This document shows, one piece after another, positions 31,372 to 40,238 of a stretch of 64,000 nucleotides of DNA; within the stretch, counting starts at the first letter, position 1, and each line of letters opens with the position of its first letter. Under the pieces are notes generated by a model. The model did no database searches, was not told the origin of the DNA, and worked only from the letters and a program-made list of their open reading frames with translations. A program made the translations under genes and the position numbers. Origin of the DNA: Clostridia bacterium (GTDB lineage Bacteria > Bacillota > Clostridia > Oscillospirales > CAG-272); NCBI GenBank assembly GCA_017613355.1, contig JAGAEA010000022.1:1-64000 (forward strand), written 5' to 3'.

Positions 31372-34119
31372 CTACGAAGACGCGACGAAATTGATCTCGA
31401 TTGTTTTATCGTCCAGCGGGATATAATACTTTCGCATATAATCCGAGGGGTCAGCATTTCCGGTAACGGTAATGGTGATGGTGTCCCCCGCTTCCGTGCG
31501 GGTAAAGGTGACCTTGCTCACGTTGCCGGAAAACGCGTCTTTCAGAGCGAACGCCGCGGTTGGGTTGTTATCGGCAATGGCGGTGAGCAATGCTTCCGCA
31601 GTTTCCGGATCGTTCGAGGTTACAAAATCCACGCCTTTGAGATAATCCATGACCGAGCGATCCACATCGCCGCTGTTCGCGGAAATATCGAGGTAAAGCA
31701 GGTAAGCGCCGGTACCGCCGTCAACCGAGCCGAGCGCGTACTCGCCGGAATCCGCGGGGATCTCAAAGTAGTAAATATAATTCTGTTTCAGCGCATTGGT
31801 CTTGATCCACTCGGTTTCGAACAGGCAGGTATAGCGAGAATCATACTCCAAAAGCGCCGAAATGTTATCAAAAGTCCGGCTGCCATCCGAAAGCGCGATG
31901 GTTTCGCCCGTTTCGCCCGAATAGACGTAGGCATAGAACAGGTTTTCGTCGCCGTCAACGCCCCAAATCTCCTCGATCTCTTTAATATCGGTGATGTTGT
32001 GGGAGTTATCCCGGAAAATGCGGTGGAGCGAGAAGAAACTGTTGTTGCCCGTAAAGTAGGTTCCTGCGAAGAAGTTGATATAGCCCTTATGTGCCAAGTT
32101 GAAGTCGATGGAAGCGGCAGGCATCTCATAATTCGTATAGGAATCGCCGTTGATCGTGACCTTGGAGGCTTTGATCAACTGATTTTTGCTGATCTGCGCG
32201 TTCATGAAGTGCATACCGTATACATAGGTGTTATCCTTCGCCAAAATCGAGAGAAAATCGGAAGACGACGCAGAATATTTTTTGAATTTTTCCGTTCCGA
32301 TGTTCGCGATGGGATGTTCCCCAGTCCCGTTGATCGTGTAAATTTCGTCGGTCTTCAGCACACCGTCCGAATAGGAATTGTTAATGTTACCGGAGATCGA
32401 ATAATAAGAAATACGAATGTCGCCGGCACGGTCAGGATACGTGCTCGTGGTAGTCGGATCGTAAGAACCGCCAACGATATAACCCGTGTTGGAGTTGCGC
32501 GCCAAGGTGCTGTCCTCCGGGTCGGTATTCAGAGGAAGATAGGTGGCGTATCCTTGCGTATAATCCACGTAATCCGGAAGCGTTTCCGAAGTATAATACT
32601 TTGCGGCGGCAGAAGTCCGCGCGATTCCCGCAAAACTTTGATCTTCGTTGCTCAAAGGCGTTCCTGCGGAAACAAATTGCAGAACAGGTGCTTCAAATGC
32701 CGAAATCTTTTGGAACGTGGAAGCGCTTCCGGCGGTCGTTGTCGTTTTCCAGCCGGAACTGTAATAGAGATAATATGAGGTTGTACTCCAGAAATTATTC
32801 CCAGAAAAATATAGTCGGTTGGAATTGTCTAATTGATAACGATAGTCGGTAGAGTTGGAAATGTTGGGCGTGTAGGTGTAGTTCCAATTTCCCGATCTCG
32901 TGTTATTCAAGTAGTAAGTTGTTCGAGAAGCGGGCGAAAAATAATTTCCATTCTGGATCCACGTGGTTGCGGACGCCCGGGTGTTCGTTGCCGCCGGCGT
33001 ACTGCTGTTGTTATAGTAAAGATAGCGGGTCCCGTCATAGAGGTAGAATTCACCCGAATCTTGCTGCAACGTCCAACCGCCGTTATAGCCGAGGTAATAA
33101 TTGCCGCTGGAAAGCGTGTTACTATCCATCGTCCACGTGGTGCGGTTGTTTTCGGTGTTGCCACTGTAAAGCGTCAAAGTTCCGCCATTGTTGCGGAGAT
33201 AATAGGTGGTGTTCCCCACAGTTGCATAAATCCGGTATCCGGTTCCGTTTGCGGCCAGCATCCAGACGGTGGCATTCGATGTGGACGTCCTGTTGCCGAT
33301 CGCGTTGTTGTTCACAATGGAAAGATAGTTGGTTCCGTCCGTAATATAAATTCCGGTTTTTTCCGCTTTCCACGTGCCGCCATCGCAAACCAGAGAATAG
33401 CTGCCGTCGGTGATCCCGGAGGAGGAAACCGACCATTGCGTGGACGGCGTGGTGGTGATGGAAACGGTGGTGTCGCTCCGGTTCAGATAATAATGCGTGT
33501 TATTGACGACCGTATGCAGATAGCCGTTCGTGTTGAGCCACTCGGCGGCGTTCCCCGCCGTTACCGCGGAGGTTCCCGAGGAGCCGAGGTAATTGGTTCC
33601 GTTGCTGATCTGGATGATTGCACGATTATCCGTGAGTCCCCAACCGCCGTTCGCTCCGTTGACGTGAACGAGATATTGGCTCCCCGTATAGAGACTGCTC
33701 CCGTTCAAAGTCCAGTTGGTAGACGTGGTGGTGCAGGTCACGCGGCCGTAGGCGTCCGCGCCGAGATAATACTTAGTGGAAGAAGTTGCCTGCCCGGAAA
33801 CCGTTTCGATATAATAGGTGTTTCCGTTTTGGAGCCATACGGTTCCCGATTCCGTGGAATGGGTGATATTTCCCTCCGTGGTCCCTTGCAGATAGTAGGT
33901 CGCGCCCGCGTCGGAAAAGGTATAGCCGGTGGTATCTGCAAAGTAATATTTGGTATCGACTAAATGCACGCCTGCATTTAAATAATAAACACTTGTTTTT
34001 GTTGTTCCTGTTCCTTTGTAATTGGTAAACAGATAGGATCCGCCGGAGGAGTCGTAATCCTTATAATGAAAAACTGTTGTTGGAGATGAATTTGTTTGAA
34101 CCGGATCTCCGACTTGGTT
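31372..34119 (-). CDS. large secreted repeat protein, main part (downstream of an in-frame TGA)
   Basis: The frame is open from the codon after the TGA at 34120-34122 to the stop at 31372 (915 codons); the first possible start inside it is GTG 33969 without a clear ribosome site, giving 865 residues. About the first 440 residues are imperfect repeats of 30-45 residues rich in Y, W, G, T, N, with units of the type NGTNYL...ATVW...TYYLRNNGG. The rest contains a TTSTYPDRAGDIRISYYSISG region and an N/S-rich, beta-like end. It has no signal peptide of its own, because that lies on the upstream reading frame 34120-35160, which is in the same frame. The product would be an exported fibre or adhesin if the two parts are read as one protein of about 1260 residues. 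Confidence 0.7.
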   Translation of the reverse strand, partial: NQVGDPVQTNSSPTTVFHYKDYDSSGGSYLFTNYKGTGTTKTSVYYLNAGVHLVDTKYYFADTTGYTFSDAGATYYLQGTTEGNITHSTESGTVWLQNGNTYYIETVSGQATSSTKYYLGADAYGRVTCTTTSTNWTLNGSSLYTGSQYLVHVNGANGGWGLTDNRAIIQISNGTNYLGSSGTSAVTAGNAAEWLNTNGYLHTVVNNTHYYLNRSDTTVSITTTPSTQWSVSSSGITDGSYSLVCDGGTWKAEKTGIYITDGTNYLSIVNNNAIGNRTSTSNATVWMLAANGTGYRIYATVGNTTYYLRNNGGTLTLYSGNTENNRTTWTMDSNTLSSGNYYLGYNGGWTLQQDSGEFYLYDGTRYLYYNNSSTPAATNTRASATTWIQNGNYFSPASRTTYYLNNTRSGNWNYTYTPNISNSTDYRYQLDNSNRLYFSGNNFWSTTSYYLYYSSGWKTTTTAGSASTFQKISAFEAPVLQFVSAGTPLSNEDQSFAGIARTSAAAKYYTSETLPDYVDYTQGYATYLPLNTDPEDSTLARNSNTGYIVGGSYDPTTTSTYPDRAGDIRISYYSISGNINNSYSDGVLKTDEIYTINGTGEHPIANIGTEKFKKYSASSSDFLSILAKDNTYVYGMHFMNAQISKNQLIKASKVTINGDSYTNYEMPAASIDFNLAHKGYINFFAGTYFTGNNSFFSLHRIFRDNSHNITDIKEIEEIWGVDGDENLFYAYVYSGETGETIALSDGSRTFDNISALLEYDSRYTCLFETEWIKTNALKQNYIYYFEIPADSGEYALGSVDGGTGAYLLYLDISANSGDVDRSVMDYLKGVDFVTSNDPETAEALLTAIADNNPTAAFALKDAFSGNVSKVTFTRTEAGDTITITVTGNADPSDYMRKYYIPLDDKTIEINFVASS

Positions 34120-35160
34120 TCAATTGATATCATAAAACAGATTGCGGTATTTACGATAAACATAGGATGGGGTTGTTGACGAACTATACGCTGCTGTCAA
34201 CCTCGTATGCGCGTCGGTCATGCCAACGGAGCCGCCCCATTCATTCCCCGTTGGTCCCTCTTTGGCAACGTAGGCGTCCACGGCGACTTTGCTGTACCCA
34301 ACGAGCGAATAGCAGGAAATTTTATCGGTGATATTATCGGAATCGAGAGGCGACAACCCGCTTGCGACCTCGATAGACCCGTTATAAACGCCGACGCCCG
34401 ACATTTTCCCGTTGACATATCCCGCGGCAATCCCGATCAGGGTTTTGTTACTCGCGGGAGTTTCGGTTTTTACGGTGACGGTATCCAGCAGGAAGTTTTT
34501 GACCTCGTTGACCGTGGAGGAATAGGTATAGGTAGTTCTTCCGATGGTAACCGACCCTTTGGCGGTAACGGTTCCTTCTCCGTTCACCGTGTCGTCCACC
34601 TGCGTCCCCGTGGTTCCGATGACGCCGAAAAAGCCGATGATCTGCGCACCGTTCGCCACTTCGGTTTCAATGGAACTGTCATACGTCGGTCTACCATAGA
34701 AGTCGCTGTTTTTGTTGGTTACCGTGAGATTGCTGATTTTATGGTTTTCCCCGTCAAAATTGCCGACGAACGGGAAGGTTTGCGTTCCGATGGGCGGGAG
34801 CTCGATACCCGTCATATCCAGATCGTCACTCAAGCGGAAATAATACTGTTGGAGCGTTCCCGCGTTATCTTCCTCTTCGTGGTTGAACACGCCGAGCGCC
34901 TGCAGCCACGCGAAATAATAAAGCTGCATCGGATATTTGATCTCAAACGGACTGTGAATGATGTTGCCTTCTTCGTCCCTCGTCTCGGGAAGCCCGTCCC
35001 CGCTCTCAAAATAGGATCCCTGCACGCTGGAAGTCAGGTTGGGAGCCTGCGAGCGTTTATCCGACAGCCATGCCAACGAGGATAATGCCGTTGCAATCAT
35101 CACGGTGAGGGCAAGCAACAGCGCGCTTATTGCCAACAATTGCTGATAGGTCTTTTTCAA
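34120..35160 (-). CDS. N-terminal part of the large surface protein (signal segment)
   Basis: The 346-residue frame begins MKKTYQQLLAISALLLALTV with a long hydrophobic segment followed by SSLAWLSDKRS, an export signal like that of SipW-dependent TasA/CalY proteins. Then follow a region with FEIKYPMQLYYFAWLQALG and a GLUG-like FVGNFDGENHKISNLTVTN. It ends with NLFYDIN and TGA, and the same frame continues without other stops for 915 codons. Reading TGA as TGG would give DINWNQVGDP, a natural sequence, so a nonsense mutation is likely. It is co-transcribed with the gene at 35245, under the riboswitch at 36134. Confidence 0.75.
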   Translation of the reverse strand: MKKTYQQLLAISALLLALTVMIATALSSLAWLSDKRSQAPNLTSSVQGSYFESGDGLPETRDEEGNIIHSPFEIKYPMQLYYFAWLQALGVFNHEEEDNAGTLQQYYFRLSDDLDMTGIELPPIGTQTFPFVGNFDGENHKISNLTVTNKNSDFYGRPTYDSSIETEVANGAQIIGFFGVIGTTGTQVDDTVNGEGTVTAKGSVTIGRTTYTYSSTVNEVKNFLLDTVTVKTETPASNKTLIGIAAGYVNGKMSGVGVYNGSIEVASGLSPLDSDNITDKISCYSLVGYSKVAVDAYVAKEGPTGNEWGGSVGMTDAHTRLTAAYSSSTTPSYVYRKYRNLFYDIN

Positions 35161-35244
35161 TTTTCCTGCCCTCCTTTTTTATGGAATAAAGTGAAGCACG
35201 GGATCGTCCGTTTGTATTCGCTCGTCTTCTCCGGCGGCAATTCG

Positions 35245-36078
35245 TCAATCCCTGCTGGATGTCAAAGTGATGCGCGAAAGGTCGTTCGCAAGTATTTTTT
35301 CGGTCATCAGAAGTCCTGCCGTCATATCCGCGGCAGCAAAACCGTCCGACACCACGCGCGACTTGTCATAGTTGATCATCAAATAGATGTTCAACTCATC
35401 CTCATCATTCCAATCTCCCGCGGTATAATTCACCGGAATTTCCAGCGTATTGATTTTGGTGTTACCGCTCACAAAGGAATATGTGTTCACCGTGTCTTTG
35501 AAGATCGGCGTATTCGTCGTATCGTTGAAGTAGGTGCCGATAACGCCGCTGTAAAGCGCGTCATTGTCCGCATAGCCGCTGTATGTGGTCGGATTCTCCA
35601 CCGCCGCCGCAAAAAGCATCAGGCTGGAAAAATAACTGGAAGTTTTTTCAAGGTTGAGTTCGGTTAACCCGTCCATGATATGAGCGCGGTCGAGAACCAG
35701 CGTCATCGTTCCGCTTTCCAACGCCTGCAAACGCGGACTTGTCAGCGTAATACGCACAATCACGGGGTTATCTTTATTCCGCGCGAGAAATATGGTATCA
35801 TAGGTGCGGAACTTTACTTCGTCGCTGATCCGCTGGCTACTGTTGACGGTTTCGTCCTCCCCTTTGAGGTAAACGACGTAATCGACCTCCGCGTCATCGA
35901 CGTTTGAACGGATCGCCATATCGTTGGAGTTGGTCCTCCGGTTATTGGAGTACCATGCCATGGAAGTTGTTGCCGCGATCAGAATAGCTCCGCTCACGAT
36001 CATGCCGACAAACGCATACGCCAGCTTCGTGACCTTCGCTTTCGGCACTCTTTTGAACAGCTTGACCAATCCCTTCAT
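35245..36078 (-). CDS. secreted or membrane-anchored TasA-like protein
   Basis: The 277-residue protein starts after AAGGAGG (8 bases) with MKGLVKLFKRVPKAKVTKLA, then a hydrophobic segment and TTSMAWYSNNRRTNSNDM. This order (basic head, long hydrophobic core, AW-aromatic-S-N/D, then a beta domain with early Asn) resembles SipW-dependent camelysin/TasA family proteins that form surface fibres. No sortase motif and no SipW signal peptidase gene are present in the window. It is the first gene of the operon controlled by the cyclic-di-GMP riboswitch, and the broken large surface protein follows 84 bases downstream. Family assignment rests on layout, not on a clear motif. Confidence 0.65.
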   Translation of the reverse strand: MKGLVKLFKRVPKAKVTKLAYAFVGMIVSGAILIAATTSMAWYSNNRRTNSNDMAIRSNVDDAEVDYVVYLKGEDETVNSSQRISDEVKFRTYDTIFLARNKDNPVIVRITLTSPRLQALESGTMTLVLDRAHIMDGLTELNLEKTSSYFSSLMLFAAAVENPTTYSGYADNDALYSGVIGTYFNDTTNTPIFKDTVNTYSFVSGNTKINTLEIPVNYTAGDWNDEDELNIYLMINYDKSRVVSDGFAAADMTAGLLMTEKILANDLSRITLTSSRD

Positions 36079-36106
36079 GCGGCACACCTCCTTCCTTTCC
36101 GGTAAC

Positions 36107-36212
36107 AAAAAAACAGCCGATTGCAACATCTTGTTTGCAACCGGCTGTCTCTTTCGGGACCCTATGGCTTTGCGTCACAGCCTTGCGACTGTTTTGCCCT
36201 TTATTCTTATTT
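36107..36212 (-). promoter_or_regulatory. class I cyclic-di-GMP riboswitch with terminator
   Basis: On the minus strand the leader reads AGGGCAAAAC, then GACGCAAAGCC (36176-36166) and AGGGTC...GCCGGTTGC, the conserved core of the GEMM-I (cyclic-di-GMP-I) aptamer. Its 3' end (36148-36135) can instead pair with 36126-36113 in a 14-bp terminator stem followed by a U run. Because the terminator uses the aptamer's 3' strand, ligand binding should prevent termination, so I expect an ON switch. The genes for the two surface proteins follow at 36078. Confidence 0.88.
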
Positions 36213-36218
36213 ACAATT

Positions 36219-36247
36219 ATTATAACAGCTCTTTCTCGGCTTGTCAA
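36219..36247 (-). promoter_or_regulatory. promoter of the riboswitch-controlled surface operon
   Basis: On the minus strand TTGACA (36247-36242), 17 bases, TATAAT (36224-36219): a full consensus promoter. Confidence 0.85.
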
Positions 36248-36272
36248 CTCTTTTTTGAAAATTTGTAAATCG

Positions 36273-37163
36273 TCAACAAACAAGAGGCTCCGAATATGCC
36301 CCGGATTTGTGCAATTGTGCAAGTTCTTCTATGACGCTTTCGCGATCTTCCCGATAAGTAATCCCAAACCAACGGTCGGGGGACGCCTCGGCGCGAACGG
36401 TCAGTTTCCCCGCGTGAAGCAAGTCGTCAACCATGATGGGAAGCAAGCATTCGGCTTTCAGTTCATCGGGCGCGAGCGAGCGCAAAAAGTCCTCGAAATA
36501 GGTCTGCATCACGGGAACGAACGCGGGATGAAAGCCCCAAACGTTCATGGAAACTACCTCGTCCGGCGAGAGCGCCCCCGCATCCGACGTAATGGAACCG
36601 TCGGCGGCGTATTGAATGTTTTTGGTCTCGTTCACCTTTTCGAGCAAACCGCCGCGGATCCGGCATACGCCGCGCGTCACACCGCCGTTTTTGCTCATCG
36701 TGTTTCCGAGCACGTAAGGCACCATGACCGCGTCGCCCGCGCCCTTCAATCCGTCGAGCAACGGAATGAGAATGCGATAGGCGTCCTTGCCGTAATAATC
36801 ATCGGCGTTGATCGTGGCAAACGGAGAATCGAGATACTTTGCCGCCGCGAGGACCGCGTGAACCGTTCCGAGCGGCTTGACGCGGTCGGCGGGGACTTGA
36901 TAGAAAGCGGGGATCGTGGTTTCGTCCTGCACGGCATAATCAAACCTCACCTTGCCGTACCGACCGTCAAAGCGTGCACGTACCGTTTCCACCATGTCCT
37001 GTTTGAGAATGAACACAATATGGTCAAATCCCGCCGAAACGGCGTCATAGACCGAATATTCCATCAAAAATTCGCCGCGCGGTCCGACGTTGGAAACCTG
37101 TTTGTTTCCGCCGAAACGGCTGCCGAGCCCCGCCGCGAGAACCACCAAAGTCGCTTTACTCAT
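36273..37163 (-). CDS. sugar-phosphate nucleotidyltransferase family protein
   Basis: The 296-residue protein starts MSKATLVVLAAGLGSRFGGNKQ, the nucleotide-binding signature of NTP transferases (GxGxR...K), and has INADDYYGKDAY with the metal-binding Asp pair and NVWGFHP later. It should transfer a nucleotidyl group to a sugar phosphate or polyol phosphate. The usual dTDP/UDP-glucose motifs are not clear, so the substrate is unknown. The start at 37163 follows AAAGGA at 11 bases and matches the conserved N terminus; a longer frame upstream is not believable. It is monocistronic and divergent from the flavin reductase gene. Confidence 0.83.
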   Translation of the reverse strand: MSKATLVVLAAGLGSRFGGNKQVSNVGPRGEFLMEYSVYDAVSAGFDHIVFILKQDMVETVRARFDGRYGKVRFDYAVQDETTIPAFYQVPADRVKPLGTVHAVLAAAKYLDSPFATINADDYYGKDAYRILIPLLDGLKGAGDAVMVPYVLGNTMSKNGGVTRGVCRIRGGLLEKVNETKNIQYAADGSITSDAGALSPDEVVSMNVWGFHPAFVPVMQTYFEDFLRSLAPDELKAECLLPIMVDDLLHAGKLTVRAEASPDRWFGITYREDRESVIEELAQLHKSGAYSEPLVC

Positions 37164-37302
37164 GTTGAAAGGGATCCTTTCGATTTTTTCTTCTTCCGTG
37201 TATTGACGGATTTTCTTGAAACACATTATACCACAAGTCGGGGAAAATGTCAAGAAGGTCGGAAGCCGAACACACATTTGCCCGTCTGTTTTTGCTTTTT
37301 TA

Positions 37303-37331
37303 TTGACAAATCCGAAAGAAAGTGGTATAAT
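37303..37331 (+). promoter_or_regulatory. promoter of the flavin reductase-cysS-gtrA run
   Basis: TTGACA (37303-37308), 17 bases, TATAAT (37326-37331). Confidence 0.8.
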
Positions 37332-37365
37332 AATTGTGTATTTGCATTTCAAGGAGGCGGCGGCT

Positions 37366-37947
37366 TTGGCAAAGGTACATTGGAAAGGAAGCACATTGCT
37401 TGCCCCCGTTCCGCCCGCAATGGTGACCTGTTCCCGCGGGGACGAGATCAACATTATCACCGTTGCGTGGACGGGGATCGTGAACAGCCAACCGCCCAAA
37501 ACCTACATTTCGGTTCGCCCCTCCCGCCATTCCCACGAAATGATCCGTGCATCGCGCGAGTTTGCAATCCACCTCACACCGAAAAAATTGGTTCGCGCCG
37601 CCGATTGGTGCGGCATCCATACGGGCGCAAAGGTAAACAAATTCGAGCGGTGTCACCTAACCCCCGAACCCGCGAGCGTGATTTCCGCGCCGCTCATTGC
37701 GGAGTGCCCCGTCGCTTTGGAATGCCGCGTGACCGACGTCATCCCGCTCGGCTCTCATGATATGTTCCTTGCCGACATCGTTGCCGTGGACGCGGACGAA
37801 CGTTTGCTCGACGGCGAAGGCAAGCTCCGCATGGAACGCGCCGACCTCGTCGCCTACGCGCACGGCGACTACTATGAACTCGGTCGGCGCTTGGGCGCGT
37901 TCGGTTTTTCCGTTGCAAAAAAACGACCGGGATCCAAAAAATCCTGA
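37366..37947 (+). CDS. flavin reductase-like domain protein
   Basis: The 193-residue protein fits the FMN-binding flavoprotein reductase family (DIM6/NTAB): an early APVPPAMVTCSRGDEINIITVAWTG-type strand, then YISVRPSRHSHEMI (flavin phosphate contacts) and FAIHL. Such proteins reduce flavins or other small substrates with NAD(P)H. I chose the TTG at 37366 because AAGGAGG is 8 bases upstream and the next ATG lies well inside the fold. It is followed 22 bases later by cysS. Confidence 0.83.
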   Translation: MAKVHWKGSTLLAPVPPAMVTCSRGDEINIITVAWTGIVNSQPPKTYISVRPSRHSHEMIRASREFAIHLTPKKLVRAADWCGIHTGAKVNKFERCHLTPEPASVISAPLIAECPVALECRVTDVIPLGSHDMFLADIVAVDADERLLDGEGKLRMERADLVAYAHGDYYELGRRLGAFGFSVAKKRPGSKKS

Positions 37948-37969
37948 CGCAGAAAAGGATAATACAGTC

Positions 37970-39400
37970 ATGCAACTATATAATTCGCTGACCCATACCA
38001 AAGAGGAATTCGTTCCGAACGAGGCGGGCAAAGTCGGTATGTATACCTGCGGCCCCACCGTTTATCATTATGCCCACATCGGCAATCTCCGGACCTACAT
38101 GATGGAGGACATCCTCGACCGCTATCTCCGCTACATCGGCTACGACGTGACCCGCGTGATGAACATTACCGACGTGGGACACCTTTCCTCGGACGCCGAC
38201 ACGGGCGAGGACAAAATGCTCAAAGGCGCGCGCCGCGAACATAAGTCGGTCATGGAGATCGCAAAATTCTATACCGATCGTTTCTTTGACGACTGCCGCA
38301 AACTCAACATCCGACGTCCCGAGGTCGTCCAACCCGCAACGGGCTGCATCGACGATTTTATCAAGGTCATTTCTTCTTTGATCGAAAAAGGCTATGCCTA
38401 CCTCTCGGGTGGAAACGTATATTTCGACACGTCCAAACTCAAACAGTACTATGTGTTCCACAATTTCGAGGAAGAAGATCTCGCCGTTGGCGTCCGCGAA
38501 GGCGTGGAAGAAGACGGCAACAAGCGCAACAAAGCGGATTTCGTTCTCTGGTTTACCAAGTCCAAATTCGACGACCAGGAACTCAAATGGGACAGTCCTT
38601 GGGGCGTCGGTTACCCGGGGTGGCACATTGAATGTTCCTGTATCAGCATGAAGTATCTCGGCGGGAAGTTGGACATTCACTGCGGCGGCATTGACAACGC
38701 CTTCCCCCACCATACCAACGAAATCGCCCAATCCGAGGCGTATCTCGGGCATAAATGGTGCAATTATTGGTTCCATGTGCTCCACCTGAACACCGCAACC
38801 GGCAAAATGAGCAAATCGAGCGGCGAATTTCTCACGCTCTCCCTGCTCGAAGAAAAAGGATACGACCCCATGGTCTATCGCTTCTTCTGCCTGCAATCGC
38901 ATTACCGCAAATCGCTCGTGTTCTCCTACGAAAACCTCGACAACGCCAAAACCGCGTATGCCAAACTGCTCGCAAAAATCGCGCAGTTGAAAGATGACGG
39001 AGAGATCGACCAAACGGTATTCGAGGCGCAAAAAGCAAACTTTGTCAAGGCGCTCGACAACGATCTGAACACATCGCTCGCCGTCACCGCGGTTTATGAC
39101 GTACTCAAAGCGCCCGCCAACGACGCTACCAAGCTCGCGCTCCTGCGTGAATTCGACGTCGTGCTGCAACTGGACCTGATCGAAGGCGCGAAAGCGCTTC
39201 GATCGGAACAGACCGTTCCGACATCCGCACCCGACAGCGATCTTGCCCGCGAAATCGAGGAGCAAATCGCCGCGCGCCGCGCCGCGAAAGCCGCGAAGAA
39301 TTATGCCGAAGCCGACCGCATCCGAAACGAGCTCGCCGCGCGCGGTGTGACCCTGATCGACACCAAAGACGGTACCACCTACCGCATTGAACAGTCATGA
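37970..39400 (+). CDS. cysS: cysteinyl-tRNA synthetase
   Basis: The 476-residue class I synthetase shows MQLYNSLTHTKEEF, the zinc cysteine in TCGPTVY, the HIGN signature in YAHIGNLRTYM (HIGH box), a second zinc motif WHIECSCIS with the HCGGIDNAFPHHTNE segment, and KMSKSSG (KMSKS box). The C-terminal anticodon-binding part is present (KAAKNYAEADRIRNELAARG). Complete. The next gene starts inside the stop codon (ATGA). Confidence 0.97.
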   Translation: MQLYNSLTHTKEEFVPNEAGKVGMYTCGPTVYHYAHIGNLRTYMMEDILDRYLRYIGYDVTRVMNITDVGHLSSDADTGEDKMLKGARREHKSVMEIAKFYTDRFFDDCRKLNIRRPEVVQPATGCIDDFIKVISSLIEKGYAYLSGGNVYFDTSKLKQYYVFHNFEEEDLAVGVREGVEEDGNKRNKADFVLWFTKSKFDDQELKWDSPWGVGYPGWHIECSCISMKYLGGKLDIHCGGIDNAFPHHTNEIAQSEAYLGHKWCNYWFHVLHLNTATGKMSKSSGEFLTLSLLEEKGYDPMVYRFFCLQSHYRKSLVFSYENLDNAKTAYAKLLAKIAQLKDDGEIDQTVFEAQKANFVKALDNDLNTSLAVTAVYDVLKAPANDATKLALLREFDVVLQLDLIEGAKALRSEQTVPTSAPDSDLAREIEEQIAARRAAKAAKNYAEADRIRNELAARGVTLIDTKDGTTYRIEQS

Positions 39401-39975
39401 CACAGAAGCAAAAGAATTTTTGGAAAAACCTTTGGGAATTTCTCGTCTATTCGTGGGTAGGACTCGCAACCACGTTTGTCTCCTACGGCATCCGTTCGCT
39501 GATCCTCTACACCTTCGCTTCCATGCAGGGCATCGATCTCAATTCCACCGACCCCGCCATGGTGGGAGCAAGCTCCGCGCTCCGATCCGCGGCGCAAACG
39601 GCGGGATGGGTCGGAGGCGTCCTTTTCGCCTTTCTGCCAAATAAAATTCTGGTGTTTCGCGATCGGAGATGGGGCGTCAAACATACGTTTTTACAGCTCG
39701 GTACGTTTGTGGTCTCCCGCATCGGAACCTATTTTCTCGAACTCGGGCTGGCGGTGCTTCTCCCGATCACACTCAACCACTTCCACTACAAAGCGTTCCG
39801 CTTCGTTGGCGTGGACTTCACCGCCGACATTCTGACCATGGTGATCTCGATCATCCTCGTGACGGCGATCAACTACCTGATCGGGAAACTGGTCGTGTTC
39901 CGCAAGGACAAACAACCGCCCGTTGTCGAGAAAACGTTTGCGGAAATTCCAACCGAACGCGCGCAGGATCCGTGA
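39397..39975 (+). CDS. GtrA-like membrane protein
   Basis: The 192-residue protein has four hydrophobic segments and the GtrA-family marks: FLVYSWVGLATTFVSYGI near the start, SAAQTAGWVGGVLFAFLPNKILVFRDRRW in the middle (NK-x-x-VF) and AINYLIGKLVVFRK near the end. GtrA proteins are thought to flip or help use polyprenyl-linked sugars for cell-surface glycans. It overlaps cysS by four bases, so it is translationally coupled to a housekeeping gene, and the capsule locus begins right after it. Confidence 0.9.
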   Translation: MTQKQKNFWKNLWEFLVYSWVGLATTFVSYGIRSLILYTFASMQGIDLNSTDPAMVGASSALRSAAQTAGWVGGVLFAFLPNKILVFRDRRWGVKHTFLQLGTFVVSRIGTYFLELGLAVLLPITLNHFHYKAFRFVGVDFTADILTMVISIILVTAINYLIGKLVVFRKDKQPPVVEKTFAEIPTERAQDP

Positions 39976-39986
39976 ACCCGAAAGCA

Positions 39987-40030
39987 AAGAAAAGGCAGCC
40001 CCTTTGAGAGAGTCTGCCTTTTCTTGTTTC
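39987..40030 (+). terminator. terminator after the GtrA gene
   Basis: AAGAAAAGGCAG pairs with CTGCCTTTTCTT around a 15-base loop; the right arm contains the T-rich tract. Confidence 0.75.
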
Positions 40031-40135
40031 GGTTTTTATTCCGTACGCTTTGCGCGGACATAAAAAAGTATTTATCGATCATATTCTCCGTATTGCCTGC
40101 TTTTTTGACAAAAACTACAAATCGGGGAAAACCAC

Positions 40136-40164
40136 TTGACAAAATATTATGATTACAGTATAAT
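40136..40164 (+). promoter_or_regulatory. promoter of the capD-like gene
   Basis: TTGACA (40136-40141), 17 bases, TATAAT (40159-40164). Confidence 0.85.
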
Positions 40165-40238
40165 AGTAGTACGGTTTTATAGAAATATCATTTCGTGTCT
40201 GTTTGACTCGGCAATACCAATTTAAGAGAAGGAATGTT

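Noticed and set aside
31366-33963. Plus-strand frames of 470 and 376 residues opposite the surface protein
   Set aside because: Rich in Arg, Ile and Val with repeat-derived patterns; they mirror the repeat gene on the minus strand.
34120-34122. TGA read as selenocysteine or as tryptophan by a changed code
   Set aside because: Many genes here end with TGA, no cysteine-type position or selenocysteine insertion element is evident, and a point mutation from TGG is simpler.
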